Of a stretch of DNA of 5,754 bases, positions 1 through 5,754 are shown piece by piece. A program made the translations under genes and the position numbers. The stretch comes from Dehalococcoidales bacterium (GTDB taxonomy: Bacteria; Chloroflexota; Dehalococcoidia; Dehalococcoidales; JAQTVP01), in the NCBI GenBank assembly GCA_028707015.1, contig JAQTVP010000106.1, positions 1 to 5,754 of the forward strand. The letters run 5' to 3'. Each line of letters begins with the position of its first letter. Position 1 is the first letter of the stretch. The notes beneath the pieces were generated by a model. The model was not told where the DNA came from, made no database searches, and worked only from the letters and a program-made list of their open reading frames with translations.

Positions 1-1500
1 GCCTGTTTAGTCCACGGAATAGATGATGGGGCAGGAACGGGAGGATTCGGTGGAGTTTTTGGTTCTAAAAACCTTAAGGCAATAAGCGTTATTGGAACTG
101 GAAGCGTAGAAGTTGCTCATCCTAAGGAACTGCTGGAAGTGTGGAAATGGGCTACAGAATTGAAAGCTGGTAAAGCCCTCAGATCCCGTCCGGCAGCAGC
201 AGCTGGTTCGCCTTTGGCTGGTGGTGAAAGTCTTAAAAGACCTGTAACATGTTTTGCCTGTACTGCGCCGTCATGTCAATCGAAAGCAAATAGTAGCGAA
301 GAGGAAATGGCGGGTAGTATTGGCCAGTGTGTAGAAAGAGTGTTTTATGTATCACAAGATACAGCACGGCATGGGAAAACTACCCATGCTGAACGTGTGG
401 CTACTCAACTTGTGCATGACTATAGTATCAATGCTAACCAAGCTCTTGATATGCTCGTCTGGCTTGAATCACTGCATAATAGGGGGTTACTAGGAAAGGG
501 CAAGCAGATAGATACAGACTTAGACTTTGATAAATTAGGGACAGAAGAATTTGTCAGAGAATATCTGAGAAAACTTGCTTATAGAGAGGGGATAGGAGAT
601 ATTTTAGCTGAAGGCTGGGTTAATGCTGCGGCTAAATGGGGAGTTTTGGAAGAAGATCTCCAAAGTGGTGAGATATCTGCAATATACTGGGGAGTGGGTC
701 ACCAGCATTGGAGTAATAACATAGTGTGGGCTTATCTATCCCTGTTCGGTGCGAGGGATTGCAATGCACATGACACAACCTATGGTCTTACCCTTGAAGA
801 AACTGCAGAGAGATATGCGGAACTGGCTCCGCCCTGGCACGATCCACTCATGCTTAACCAGAGCAGGGACGGTGTTTATTCCTTATCTATGGCTAGATGG
901 GTAGCATGGGATAGCCGTTTTACCAGTGTGAAAGGTACTTTCCCATTCTGTGATTATTTTCAGCCTGATGTATTTAATGAACAAACTGCCGATGGTAAAG
1001 GTATTAGTCCCGAAATGGAAGAACGGTTTTACACTGCGGTTACAGGAGAAAAACTTTCTTGGGAGGAAACTCTGGAAATAGGTAGAAAGATTTGGAACCT
1101 AAATAGAGCGATTTTAGTATTACACGGCAGGCATCGGGATGAAGAATACTTTCCCCCATACCCGCCATATACTAGCTATGTATATAGCGAAGGAGCTCCC
1201 ACTCTCCAGAGCGGTGGTTATACTTTCCGTGAAGAAATAGACAGAATTATGCGTAAAAGCTTTGAATTTAAGCCATTGGAAGTAATGCAATATGGAATAT
1301 GCGAAGATGGTAAGTGGAGTTATGCCACTGAATGTTTTCCATTAGACAAAGATAAGATGGATGAATTCAAGACAAAATACTATAACTTGGAAGGTTGGGA
1401 TGCCGAGAAGGGGTGGCCAACAAAAAACACATTGGAAAATTGTGGGCTTGGATATGTGGCTAATACCCTTGAAAAACAGGGCGTACAACTTATACCTTAA
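1..1500 (+). CDS. Aldehyde:ferredoxin oxidoreductase family protein (tungstopterin enzyme), 5'-truncated
   Basis: The frame is open from base 1 to the TAA at 1498-1500, giving 499 visible residues. AOR-family proteins usually have about 600-650, so roughly the first 100-150 are outside the window. A GTG at 139 is an internal Val, not a start, because family sequence continues upstream of it. The opening GTGGFGGVFGSKNLKAI matches the end of the AOR N-terminal domain. Next come a Cys cluster CFACTAPSC (visible residues 84, 87, 92) and a late Cys in GTFPFC (317), the expected four ligands of the [4Fe-4S] cluster. REGIGDILAEGW and the C-terminal YYNLEGWD...GWPT are further family signatures. Family members are cytoplasmic and oxidise aldehydes or related substrates at a W- or Mo-bispterin site, passing electrons to ferredoxin. 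The substrate is not readable. The two pterin-binding DxxGL motifs are degenerate here (DYSIN at 140-144; VKGTFPFC near 317), so this may be a divergent subfamily. Confidence 0.9.
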   Translation, partial: ACLVHGIDDGAGTGGFGGVFGSKNLKAISVIGTGSVEVAHPKELLEVWKWATELKAGKALRSRPAAAAGSPLAGGESLKRPVTCFACTAPSCQSKANSSEEEMAGSIGQCVERVFYVSQDTARHGKTTHAERVATQLVHDYSINANQALDMLVWLESLHNRGLLGKGKQIDTDLDFDKLGTEEFVREYLRKLAYREGIGDILAEGWVNAAAKWGVLEEDLQSGEISAIYWGVGHQHWSNNIVWAYLSLFGARDCNAHDTTYGLTLEETAERYAELAPPWHDPLMLNQSRDGVYSLSMARWVAWDSRFTSVKGTFPFCDYFQPDVFNEQTADGKGISPEMEERFYTAVTGEKLSWEETLEIGRKIWNLNRAILVLHGRHRDEEYFPPYPPYTSYVYSEGAPTLQSGGYTFREEIDRIMRKSFEFKPLEVMQYGICEDGKWSYATECFPLDKDKMDEFKTKYYNLEGWDAEKGWPTKNTLENCGLGYVANTLEKQGVQLIP

Positions 1501-1530
1501 AAAGTAAAAGTTGCTGCCATTTTAATAAAG

Positions 1531-1600
1531 CAAAAGCACAGGGGAATTTAGTGTCTATAGCTTTTATTAGACAATTAAACTAAACTCCCCTGTGCTTTTG
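1531..1600. terminator. Bidirectional rho-independent terminator between convergent genes
   Basis: The arms at 1531-1552 and 1579-1600 are inverted copies of each other over 22 bases with one mismatch. The GC-rich core is GCACAGGGGA against TCCCCTGTGC. A smaller inner hairpin (GTCTA 1553-1557 with TAGAC 1568-1572) sits in the loop. The odd pair (A1546 opposite C1585) is a true mismatch in the + strand RNA but a G-U wobble in the - strand RNA. The - strand also has the more T-rich tail (TTTTGCTTTATT). It lies 30 bases after the AOR stop and about 170 bases beyond the radical SAM stop, so it probably ends both transcripts. Confidence 0.8.
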
Positions 1601-1768
1601 CCCTATTTTCTACCAGCTGTAATAGTGTTGATAGCTAATATGCCGTGTCATTACCTGAGCCGTTTTTTACTAATATATATGGGTTTATATGGTAAGGAAA
1701 TATCTGGTAAAAAAAGAGGAACTTACAAAACCAGTGGTAAAAGCAGAAGCCTCCCATTCCATTAAGCA

Positions 1769-3082
1769 CTAAAAATTGGAGTTTCCCAATTCATGTTGCA
1801 TTCCCACATCGTTAATAAGTTCTTTAAGAAGAGATCTAAGTTTTTCTTCGGAGAGATTTTTTGTTGTAATCACGAGATGTTTGCCGTCATATTCAGACCA
1901 ATTGTCAGCCAGAATCTTAATACCAAGCTCGTCGGCATGCTCATAATAATAGGTTCCGGGGAAAGGAGTTGTAAATGCTAGCAGAACTAAAGTAACCTTC
2001 ATATCTATCAGTTCTTTCATGAGCTGCTTTTGCTCGCGAATTGTCTCCTCTGTGTCTTCAGGATTAGGAAACATAAAGGAGCAAGTAACTTCAATCCCGG
2101 CATTAAGAGCAGTACTTACCGCATATTTAACTTGTTCTAGTGTTATCTTCTTACCGATAGAATCTAAAATCTTTTGTGAGCCGGCTTCGATACCAAATTG
2201 GATACCATAACAGCCGGAATCATGCATTTCCTCTAGAAGTTTCTTGTCTACCAGGTCAACTCTGGTGGAACACATCCAACGTAGTTGGGGTAAATCCTTG
2301 GTATTTTTTAAAAGACCACAGAGTTTGATTACATACTCTCTATCTAAAGTAAAGGTGTCATCAGAAAAACTAATCTCTTGAGCTTGCTGATGCTCAAGAA
2401 TATAAATTATTTCTGCTAATACTTTCTCTGGTTTTCTAAATCTACGGTGTCCCTTCCAAATATTATTAACAGCACAGAAATGGCATGCATATGGACAACC
2501 GCCTCTGGATATCAAGACAGTCCCCGGAGAATAATAAAAGGGCAACGGGAATAATCCCCTGGCCGGGAAGGGTAATTCATCAGGGTTTTCTATAAATGGT
2601 CGTTCCGGATTAATTTTGATTACTCCATTCTCACTATAGGTTATCCCCTTTATTTCGGCAAGACTGCCTTTATTTTGTATTAGACAGTCTGCCAGTTCAA
2701 GCATTGTATATTCCCCCTCACCCCTTACCACTATGTCAATATTCTTCTCATTAGCTACATCTTGATACATTACTGTAGCATGTGGGCCTCCTATGACTAC
2801 TATTATCTTTGGATTCACTTGTTTGGCAATTTCAGCATATTTTAAACCACTCATATAGGTCTCAGTATTTACCGAAATCCCTAAAATACGAGGTGTATTT
2901 CTCTCTAAAAACCTCTTTAACCGTAAGGGATTAGCCCCACTAATATTAAAATCTACAACTGATATAGTGTACCCAGCTTCATTAAGGACAGAAGCAATGT
3001 ATGCGAGACCTAACGGAGGGCTTAAACTGGCATGTCGGCTAATATTTTTTACCGGTGCATTTGCTAATAATATATCAATAAT
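1769..3082 (-). CDS. B12-binding-domain radical SAM protein, probable ATT start
   Basis: Read from an ATT at 3082 this encodes 437 residues. Residues ~1-150 form a cobalamin-binding, Rossmann-like domain: it opens IDILLANAPV, then SPPLGLAYIASVL (21-33), ISVVDFN, GGPHAT (~98-103) and GEGE (~121-124). The radical SAM core follows, with CPYACHFC (Cys 196, 200, 203), the CxxxCxxC site for the SAM-bound [4Fe-4S] cluster. Further core motifs are ISFSDDTFTLDR, FGIEAGSQ and FMFPNPEDTEET. There is no DxHxxG motif, which is common in this class. Such enzymes usually do methylations or rearrangements on unreactive carbons in the cytoplasm; the substrate here is unknown. The only ATG near the front, at 2854, would discard the first 76 residues although they match the family, and no ATG, GTG or TTG lies between it and the in-frame stop at 3130-3128. 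The stop is TAG at 1771-1769. The gene stands alone, convergent with the AOR gene and divergent from tetR. Confidence 0.88.
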   Translation of the reverse strand: MIDILLANAPVKNISRHASLSPPLGLAYIASVLNEAGYTISVVDFNISGANPLRLKRFLERNTPRILGISVNTETYMSGLKYAEIAKQVNPKIIVVIGGPHATVMYQDVANEKNIDIVVRGEGEYTMLELADCLIQNKGSLAEIKGITYSENGVIKINPERPFIENPDELPFPARGLFPLPFYYSPGTVLISRGGCPYACHFCAVNNIWKGHRRFRKPEKVLAEIIYILEHQQAQEISFSDDTFTLDREYVIKLCGLLKNTKDLPQLRWMCSTRVDLVDKKLLEEMHDSGCYGIQFGIEAGSQKILDSIGKKITLEQVKYAVSTALNAGIEVTCSFMFPNPEDTEETIREQKQLMKELIDMKVTLVLLAFTTPFPGTYYYEHADELGIKILADNWSEYDGKHLVITTKNLSEEKLRSLLKELINDVGMQHELGNSNF

Positions 3083-3088
3083 GTTATT

Positions 3089-3094
3089 TCCTTT
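3089..3094 (-). promoter_or_regulatory. Ribosome binding site supporting the ATT start
   Basis: The - strand reads AAAGGA at 3094-3089, followed by six bases (AATAAC) and then ATT at 3082-3080. This is ideal spacing for initiation at 3082. The second ATT, at 3079, would be nine bases away and is also possible. The alternative ATG at 2854 has no comparable purine run in front of it. This site is the main reason for choosing the long form of the radical SAM protein. Confidence 0.6.
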
Positions 3095-3131
3095 CTGACC
3101 ATTATGTTGGTCAAGGAATTTGCCGTCTTAG

Positions 3132-3307
3132 TTATTGATAAAGCTTAATTATGCCCTGCAATTTATCTTGGCCGCATAGATAGTCCTTATGAAATTCCTC
3201 GTGATATTGTCGGGTAAACTGTGCAGGCGATATGTAGTATATATCTACTTTAAAATTTTCACAATAGCTTGAGTGGCTTGCTTACATACTAAGATGGATT
3301 GTTTCAT
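3132..3307 (-). pseudogene. Possible small or decayed gene split across two frames
   Basis: On the - strand an ATG at 3307 opens 20 codons (MKQSILVCKQATQAIVKILK) and ends at a TAG (3247-3245). The -1 frame is open from 3281 to a TAA at 3134-3132 and reads like protein (VDIYYISPAQFTRQYH, then EEFHKDYLCGQDKLQGIIKL). The frames meet at TTTAAAG (3254-3248), directly before the TAG. A -1 slip there would give one 58-residue product. I see no ribosome binding site before the ATG, and I do not recognise the protein. It lies 50 bases upstream of the radical SAM start on the same strand, so it could be a decayed upstream gene, a frameshifted small gene, or chance in AT-rich DNA. Confidence 0.3.
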
Positions 3308-3380
3308 TTGGTTAGGGAATATTAGTTTGTATGCATATTAACTTTTTGCGTTAGCTTGTTGTGTTCCTTCTGTTAGTTTT

Positions 3381-3391
3381 TTATTAGCTAA
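3381..3391. repeat. Upstream copy of TTATTAGCTAA, candidate TetR operator
   Basis: The 11-mer TTATTAGCTAA contains the perfect 8-base palindrome TTAGCTAA (3384-3391). It ends 18 bases before the -35 box of the tetR promoter. The same 11-mer recurs at 3466-3476, exactly 85 bases further on. TetR-family proteins bind palindromic sites near their own promoters, so this is a reasonable operator candidate, although 8 bases is short for such a site. Confidence 0.4.
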
Positions 3392-3409
3392 ATAATGTGA
3401 AATCATTAC

Positions 3410-3439
3410 TTGACAAATTAGAGAGAATATATATAGAAT
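3410..3439 (+). promoter_or_regulatory. Sigma-70/SigA-type promoter of the tetR-ABC operon
   Basis: A perfect -35 box TTGACA lies at 3410-3415. The -10 box is either TATAGA at 3432-3437 (16-base spacer) or TAGAAT at 3434-3439 (18-base spacer). Transcription would begin near 3445, leaving a leader of about 45 bases before the tetR ATG. It is the only strong promoter seen on the + strand ahead of the three-gene operon. Confidence 0.7.
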
Positions 3440-3465
3440 ATATAAATACTATAATTAAATACTGA

Positions 3466-3476
3466 TTATTAGCTAA
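3466..3476. repeat. Downstream copy of TTATTAGCTAA, candidate TetR operator
   Basis: This is an exact copy of the element at 3381-3391, including the TTAGCTAA palindrome (3469-3476). It lies in the predicted leader and abuts the GAGG ribosome binding site of tetR at 3477-3480. A protein bound here would block elongation or early initiation, and binding both copies would bracket the promoter. Confidence 0.4.
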
Positions 3477-3488
3477 GAGGCTTATGTT

Positions 3489-4100
3489 ATGGCAGGTTCG
3501 GAGAATAAAAAAGTAGTACGAAACAAAGAGCGGATCATAAGGGCGGCACTGGAGCTTTTCCGAGTACACGGGATAAAAAAGGTAGCAATAAGTGATGTCG
3601 CTCAAAAAGCTGGAATCTCTTCGGCTACCATTTACAACCACTTCGGCAGTAAGGAGAATATGGTGTATGCTACTGTAAGGTATTTCCTTACCAGTAAGTT
3701 GACGGACTTTCGTAAAGTCATGGAAGGGAACCTTACTTTCCTGGAAAAACTGGAACAAATCCTTATGTATAAGGAAGAGATATTCGGTCAGTACCAGGGA
3801 GAGTTATTGCAGGAGATAATATCTGATAACTCTGAAATACAGCAGTTTATTGACTCGGTTTACCTTGTGGAAGCCACGCAGATATTAAATGAATTCTATG
3901 AAGAAGGTAAAAAACAGGGATATATCAATCCGGAGCTGTCTATCAAAACTATAATGCTTTATTCCGAGATTATACGTAAGGGTATAGCAGGACGATCTAT
4001 TTTGTCTGAAGACCCCGAGCGTAACCGTAACCTGATGCATGATCTAATGCCTCTTTTTATCTATGGTATAGTGGGAAATCCCGGAAAACAGTATCTATAA
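3489..4100 (+). CDS. TetR/AcrR family transcriptional regulator
   Basis: The 203-residue length is normal for the family. The N-terminal DNA-binding domain is clear: NKERIIRAALELFRVHGI (helix 1, ~12-29) followed by the helix-turn-helix at ~33-52, ISDVAQKAGISSATIYNHFG, ending in the typical SKENM. Residues ~70-200 are helical and match the variable ligand-binding and dimerisation half; no ligand can be deduced. The start at 3489 has GAGG eight bases upstream; an ATG at 3484 is out of frame. It is the first gene of an operon, 26 bases before the ABC ATPase gene, so it probably represses its own promoter and the exporter until a ligand binds. The paired TTATTAGCTAA elements are its most likely sites. 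Activator function cannot be excluded. Confidence 0.93.
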   Translation: MAGSENKKVVRNKERIIRAALELFRVHGIKKVAISDVAQKAGISSATIYNHFGSKENMVYATVRYFLTSKLTDFRKVMEGNLTFLEKLEQILMYKEEIFGQYQGELLQEIISDNSEIQQFIDSVYLVEATQILNEFYEEGKKQGYINPELSIKTIMLYSEIIRKGIAGRSILSEDPERNRNLMHDLMPLFIYGIVGNPGKQYL

Positions 4101-4126
4101 AAAAGTTAGGAAAAGAAGGTAGTCAC

Positions 4127-5035
4127 ATGGAAAATCAGTCCGTTATCCAGACCAAGGGGCTTACCAAGCACTACGGAAACGTTCGTGCCGTAATGGATTT
4201 GAACCTTGATATCAAAGCCGGCGAAATATTTGGATTCCTCGGTCCGAATGGAGCTGGCAAAACAACCACCATCCGAACCTTGCTCGATGAGATCAGACCG
4301 ACATCAGGGCAAGCTATGATTCTTGGATTAGATACCCACAAAAAGGTTGTGGAGATTCGTAAGCATATTGGATATCTGCCTGGTGACCTTACAATGTATC
4401 CTAACCTTACCGGGAAGGATACAATAACCTATTTCGCTAATCTGCGAGGTGGTGTGGACTGGTTATATGTTGACTGCCTAGCCGAACGACTTGATGCTGA
4501 TTTATCTAAGAAAGTAGGTGATTTATCATCGGGCAATCGCCAGAAGATAGGGCTGATCCAAGCTTTTATGAATCTGCCGGAGGTGCTAATCTTGGATGAG
4601 CCCAGTTCCGGTCTCGACCCGCTGGTACAGCGGGAATTACAGGAAATGATGCGCGAAGTGGCCGATGAGGGGCATACCGTTTTTCTCTCTAGCCATACAT
4701 TATCTGAGGTGCAGCGCGTTGCTGACCGTGTCGGTATCATCCGCCATGGAAAACTTATCGTTGTTGAAAGTATCTCCGATCTCAGGTCAAAAGCAGTTCG
4801 CCAAATAGAGCTTGATTTTAGTACTCCAGTAGAGGCCGGCGTGTTTGAGGCTGTTCCGGGAGTGCGCGATGTTTCGGTAGAAAATCATCGGGTTGTCTTC
4901 TCATATGACGGAAAGATGGACGTTCTGTTAAGGGTAGTGATGGATCGATATGATGTGATAGATATCCATACCCAAGAAGCTGACCTCGAAGAAATATTCC
5001 TTACGTATTACCGCGATGAGGAGGTGGCCTTATGA
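4127..5035 (+). CDS. ABC transporter ATP-binding protein, ABC-2 exporter type
   Basis: This 302-residue protein is the nucleotide-binding subunit that powers the membrane partner encoded next. It shows Walker A GPNGAGKTT (39-47), the signature LSSGNRQKIG (133-142, a subfamily form of LSGGQ), Walker B LILDEP (154-159), D-loop SGLDP (161-165) and the switch His190 in SSHTLSE. The usual Q-loop Gln is replaced in GYLPGDL (82-88), which I regard as normal for this exporter branch. Residues ~215-302 form the C-terminal extension common in drug, antibiotic or bacteriocin exporters, ending LEEIFLTYYRDEE. AGAAGG at 4114-4119 lies seven bases before the ATG. The stop overlaps the permease start by four bases (ATGA), implying translational coupling and a 1:1 complex. 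The cargo is unknown. Confidence 0.95.
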   Translation: MENQSVIQTKGLTKHYGNVRAVMDLNLDIKAGEIFGFLGPNGAGKTTTIRTLLDEIRPTSGQAMILGLDTHKKVVEIRKHIGYLPGDLTMYPNLTGKDTITYFANLRGGVDWLYVDCLAERLDADLSKKVGDLSSGNRQKIGLIQAFMNLPEVLILDEPSSGLDPLVQRELQEMMREVADEGHTVFLSSHTLSEVQRVADRVGIIRHGKLIVVESISDLRSKAVRQIELDFSTPVEAGVFEAVPGVRDVSVENHRVVFSYDGKMDVLLRVVMDRYDVIDIHTQEADLEEIFLTYYRDEEVAL

Positions 5036-5754
5036 TGCTGGCTAACATTTTTACTAAGGACATTCGTGATCACTGGCGCGGGATAGCGATTGGCGTCGGA
5101 AGTCTGGTTTTAATGCTTCTCTTCGCAATGGCCATGTATCGTAATATGGACCTTGGTATCTACAGTAATATGCCTGAGGCGCTTCGTGCAGTAGCAGGTA
5201 TTCCGGTTAATGCGGATGCAGGTAGTTTGGGTATCAGTGTGCTGTTTAGTGCTTATGGTGCATGGGTGCTGGTAGGGCTGACGATTGCTGCGGGTTCAGC
5301 ATTCATTGCCGGCGAGGAGAGTAATGGAACCATAGGACTCCTTCTTGCTAATCCGAAAAGTCGCATCAACATGCTCGTATCAAAAGCTGCTTCTATGGTA
5401 TTACTCATGGGCTTGGCAGTCGTGTTTATCTGGGGCTCCACGTATCTCGTGGCGGGAATCCTTGGTGTGGAGATCACTGGAATGGCCGTGGGGGCACTCG
5501 CACTTCATCTGTTTGCCAATGCCCTTTTCTATGGTTTCCTGGCAATGGCAATAGGTGCATGGACTGGGAATAGAGGAACTGCCGTAGGGATAACTATCGG
5601 ATTGATGTTTATTTCCATTTTTGCTGTCGGTCTTCTGCCTCTCATTGAGGGATGGGAGAATGTGGTCAAGGTGTTTCCTTGGTATTACTTCAATGGAAGT
5701 GAGCCGCTTCTCCATGGAATAAACTGGGGTCATATTGGTGTACTGTTTGCGGGT
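5032..5754 (+). CDS. ABC-2 type transporter permease, 3'-truncated
   Basis: The frame is open from ATG at 5032 to the window end, giving 241 visible residues. GAGGAGGT at 5018-5025 lies six bases upstream; the next codon is also ATG (5035) and could serve instead. After a short cytoplasmic start (FTKDIRDHWRG), hydrophobic segments lie near residues 17-36, 68-92, 119-143, 150-175 and 184-205, and another may begin near 233. Between segments two and three, GEESNGTIGLLLANPKSR (94-111) and then LVSK match the cytoplasmic loop conserved in ABC-2 permeases of the NosY/bacitracin-exporter type, where the ATPase couples to the membrane. There is no signal peptide. It is translationally coupled to the ATPase gene by the ATGA overlap. 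It probably forms the export channel with that protein, as a homodimer or with a second permease outside the window. Confidence 0.93.
   Translation, partial: MMLANIFTKDIRDHWRGIAIGVGSLVLMLLFAMAMYRNMDLGIYSNMPEALRAVAGIPVNADAGSLGISVLFSAYGAWVLVGLTIAAGSAFIAGEESNGTIGLLLANPKSRINMLVSKAASMVLLMGLAVVFIWGSTYLVAGILGVEITGMAVGALALHLFANALFYGFLAMAIGAWTGNRGTAVGITIGLMFISIFAVGLLPLIEGWENVVKVFPWYYFNGSEPLLHGINWGHIGVLFAG

Larger units (their letters stand above)
3083..3488. other. AT-rich divergent intergenic region
   Basis: These 406 bases separate the radical SAM gene (leftward) from tetR (rightward). On the + strand they hold the tetR promoter, two copies of an 11-base element and the tetR ribosome binding site (GAGG at 3477-3480, eight bases before the ATG). 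On the - strand they hold the radical SAM ribosome binding site and a coding-like stretch (3307-3132) described separately. A weak leftward promoter may share the tetR -35 box: TTGTCA at 3416-3411 on the - strand, then TATTTA after 16 bases. No RNA gene or riboswitch is recognisable. Confidence 0.7.

Noticed and set aside
1640..1765. 41-codon + strand frame (inner ATG at 1679) with a Lys/Gly/Ser-rich end
   Set aside because: Neither ATG has a ribosome binding site, it lies just after a terminator, and I recognise no family; length is within chance.
3330..3337. Palindrome TATGCATA
   Set aside because: Only 8 bases in AT-rich DNA, single copy, not positioned on a promoter.
3384..3758. Leftward 124-codon frame overlapping the start of tetR
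   Set aside because: It is antisense to the conserved TetR DNA-binding domain, and its translation shows no recognisable motif.
4373..4396. Missing Q-loop Gln (GYLPGDL) and LSSGN signature in the ATPase, taken at first as signs of inactivity
   Set aside because: These variants are usual in ABC-2 exporter ATPases of this branch; Walker A, Walker B, D-loop and switch His are intact.
4429..4740. Leftward 103-codon frame inside the ABC ATPase gene
   Set aside because: It is a mirror of the conserved signature and Walker B region; Ser/Arg/Thr-rich shadow translation.
5253..5733. Several frames in both directions inside the permease gene
   Set aside because: They overlap a well-supported membrane protein frame that has a strong ribosome binding site and coupling to the ATPase gene.

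Overview
The window holds five protein-coding genes in three groups: two cut by the window edges, two intact on the + strand, and one intact on the - strand. The mix suggests an anaerobic, low- to mid-GC Gram-positive bacterium of the Clostridia type. The reasons are a tungsten/molybdenum-dependent aldehyde:ferredoxin oxidoreductase (AOR) family enzyme, an oxygen-sensitive B12-dependent radical SAM protein, strong purine-rich ribosome binding sites and AT-rich intergenic DNA. This assignment is inferred from gene content and style, not from a match.

Region by region: (1) 1-1500, +: the C-terminal ~499 residues of an AOR-family oxidoreductase whose start lies outside the window. (2) 1501-1768: a convergent intergenic gap with one long hairpin (1531-1600) able to terminate transcription from both sides. 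(3) 1769-3082, -: a radical SAM protein with an N-terminal cobalamin-binding domain. The only conventional start (ATG at 2854) would remove about 76 residues of that domain, and the full-length frame appears to begin at an ATT codon at 3082 behind a good ribosome binding site. (4) 3083-3488: an AT-rich divergent intergenic region. It has a clear promoter for the + strand operon, a duplicated 11-base element flanking that promoter (candidate operator), and on the - strand a coding-like stretch split between two frames at a TTTAAAG heptamer directly before a stop. (5) 3489-5754, +: an operon of a TetR-family regulator, an ABC-2-type ATPase and its membrane permease, the last cut by the window end.

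The TetR-ATPase-permease operon reads as a ligand-inducible efflux unit: the repressor would control its own promoter and therefore the downstream exporter. The substrate cannot be read from the sequence. Nothing visible links the AOR enzyme, the radical SAM protein and the exporter in one pathway; they lie on different strands and are separated by a terminator and a long promoter region. I see no rRNA, tRNA, CRISPR array, insertion sequence or phage gene. I do not see a clear new multi-gene system. The best leads are the non-canonical ATT start, the split coding-like stretch upstream of it, and the paired 11-mers around the tetR promoter.
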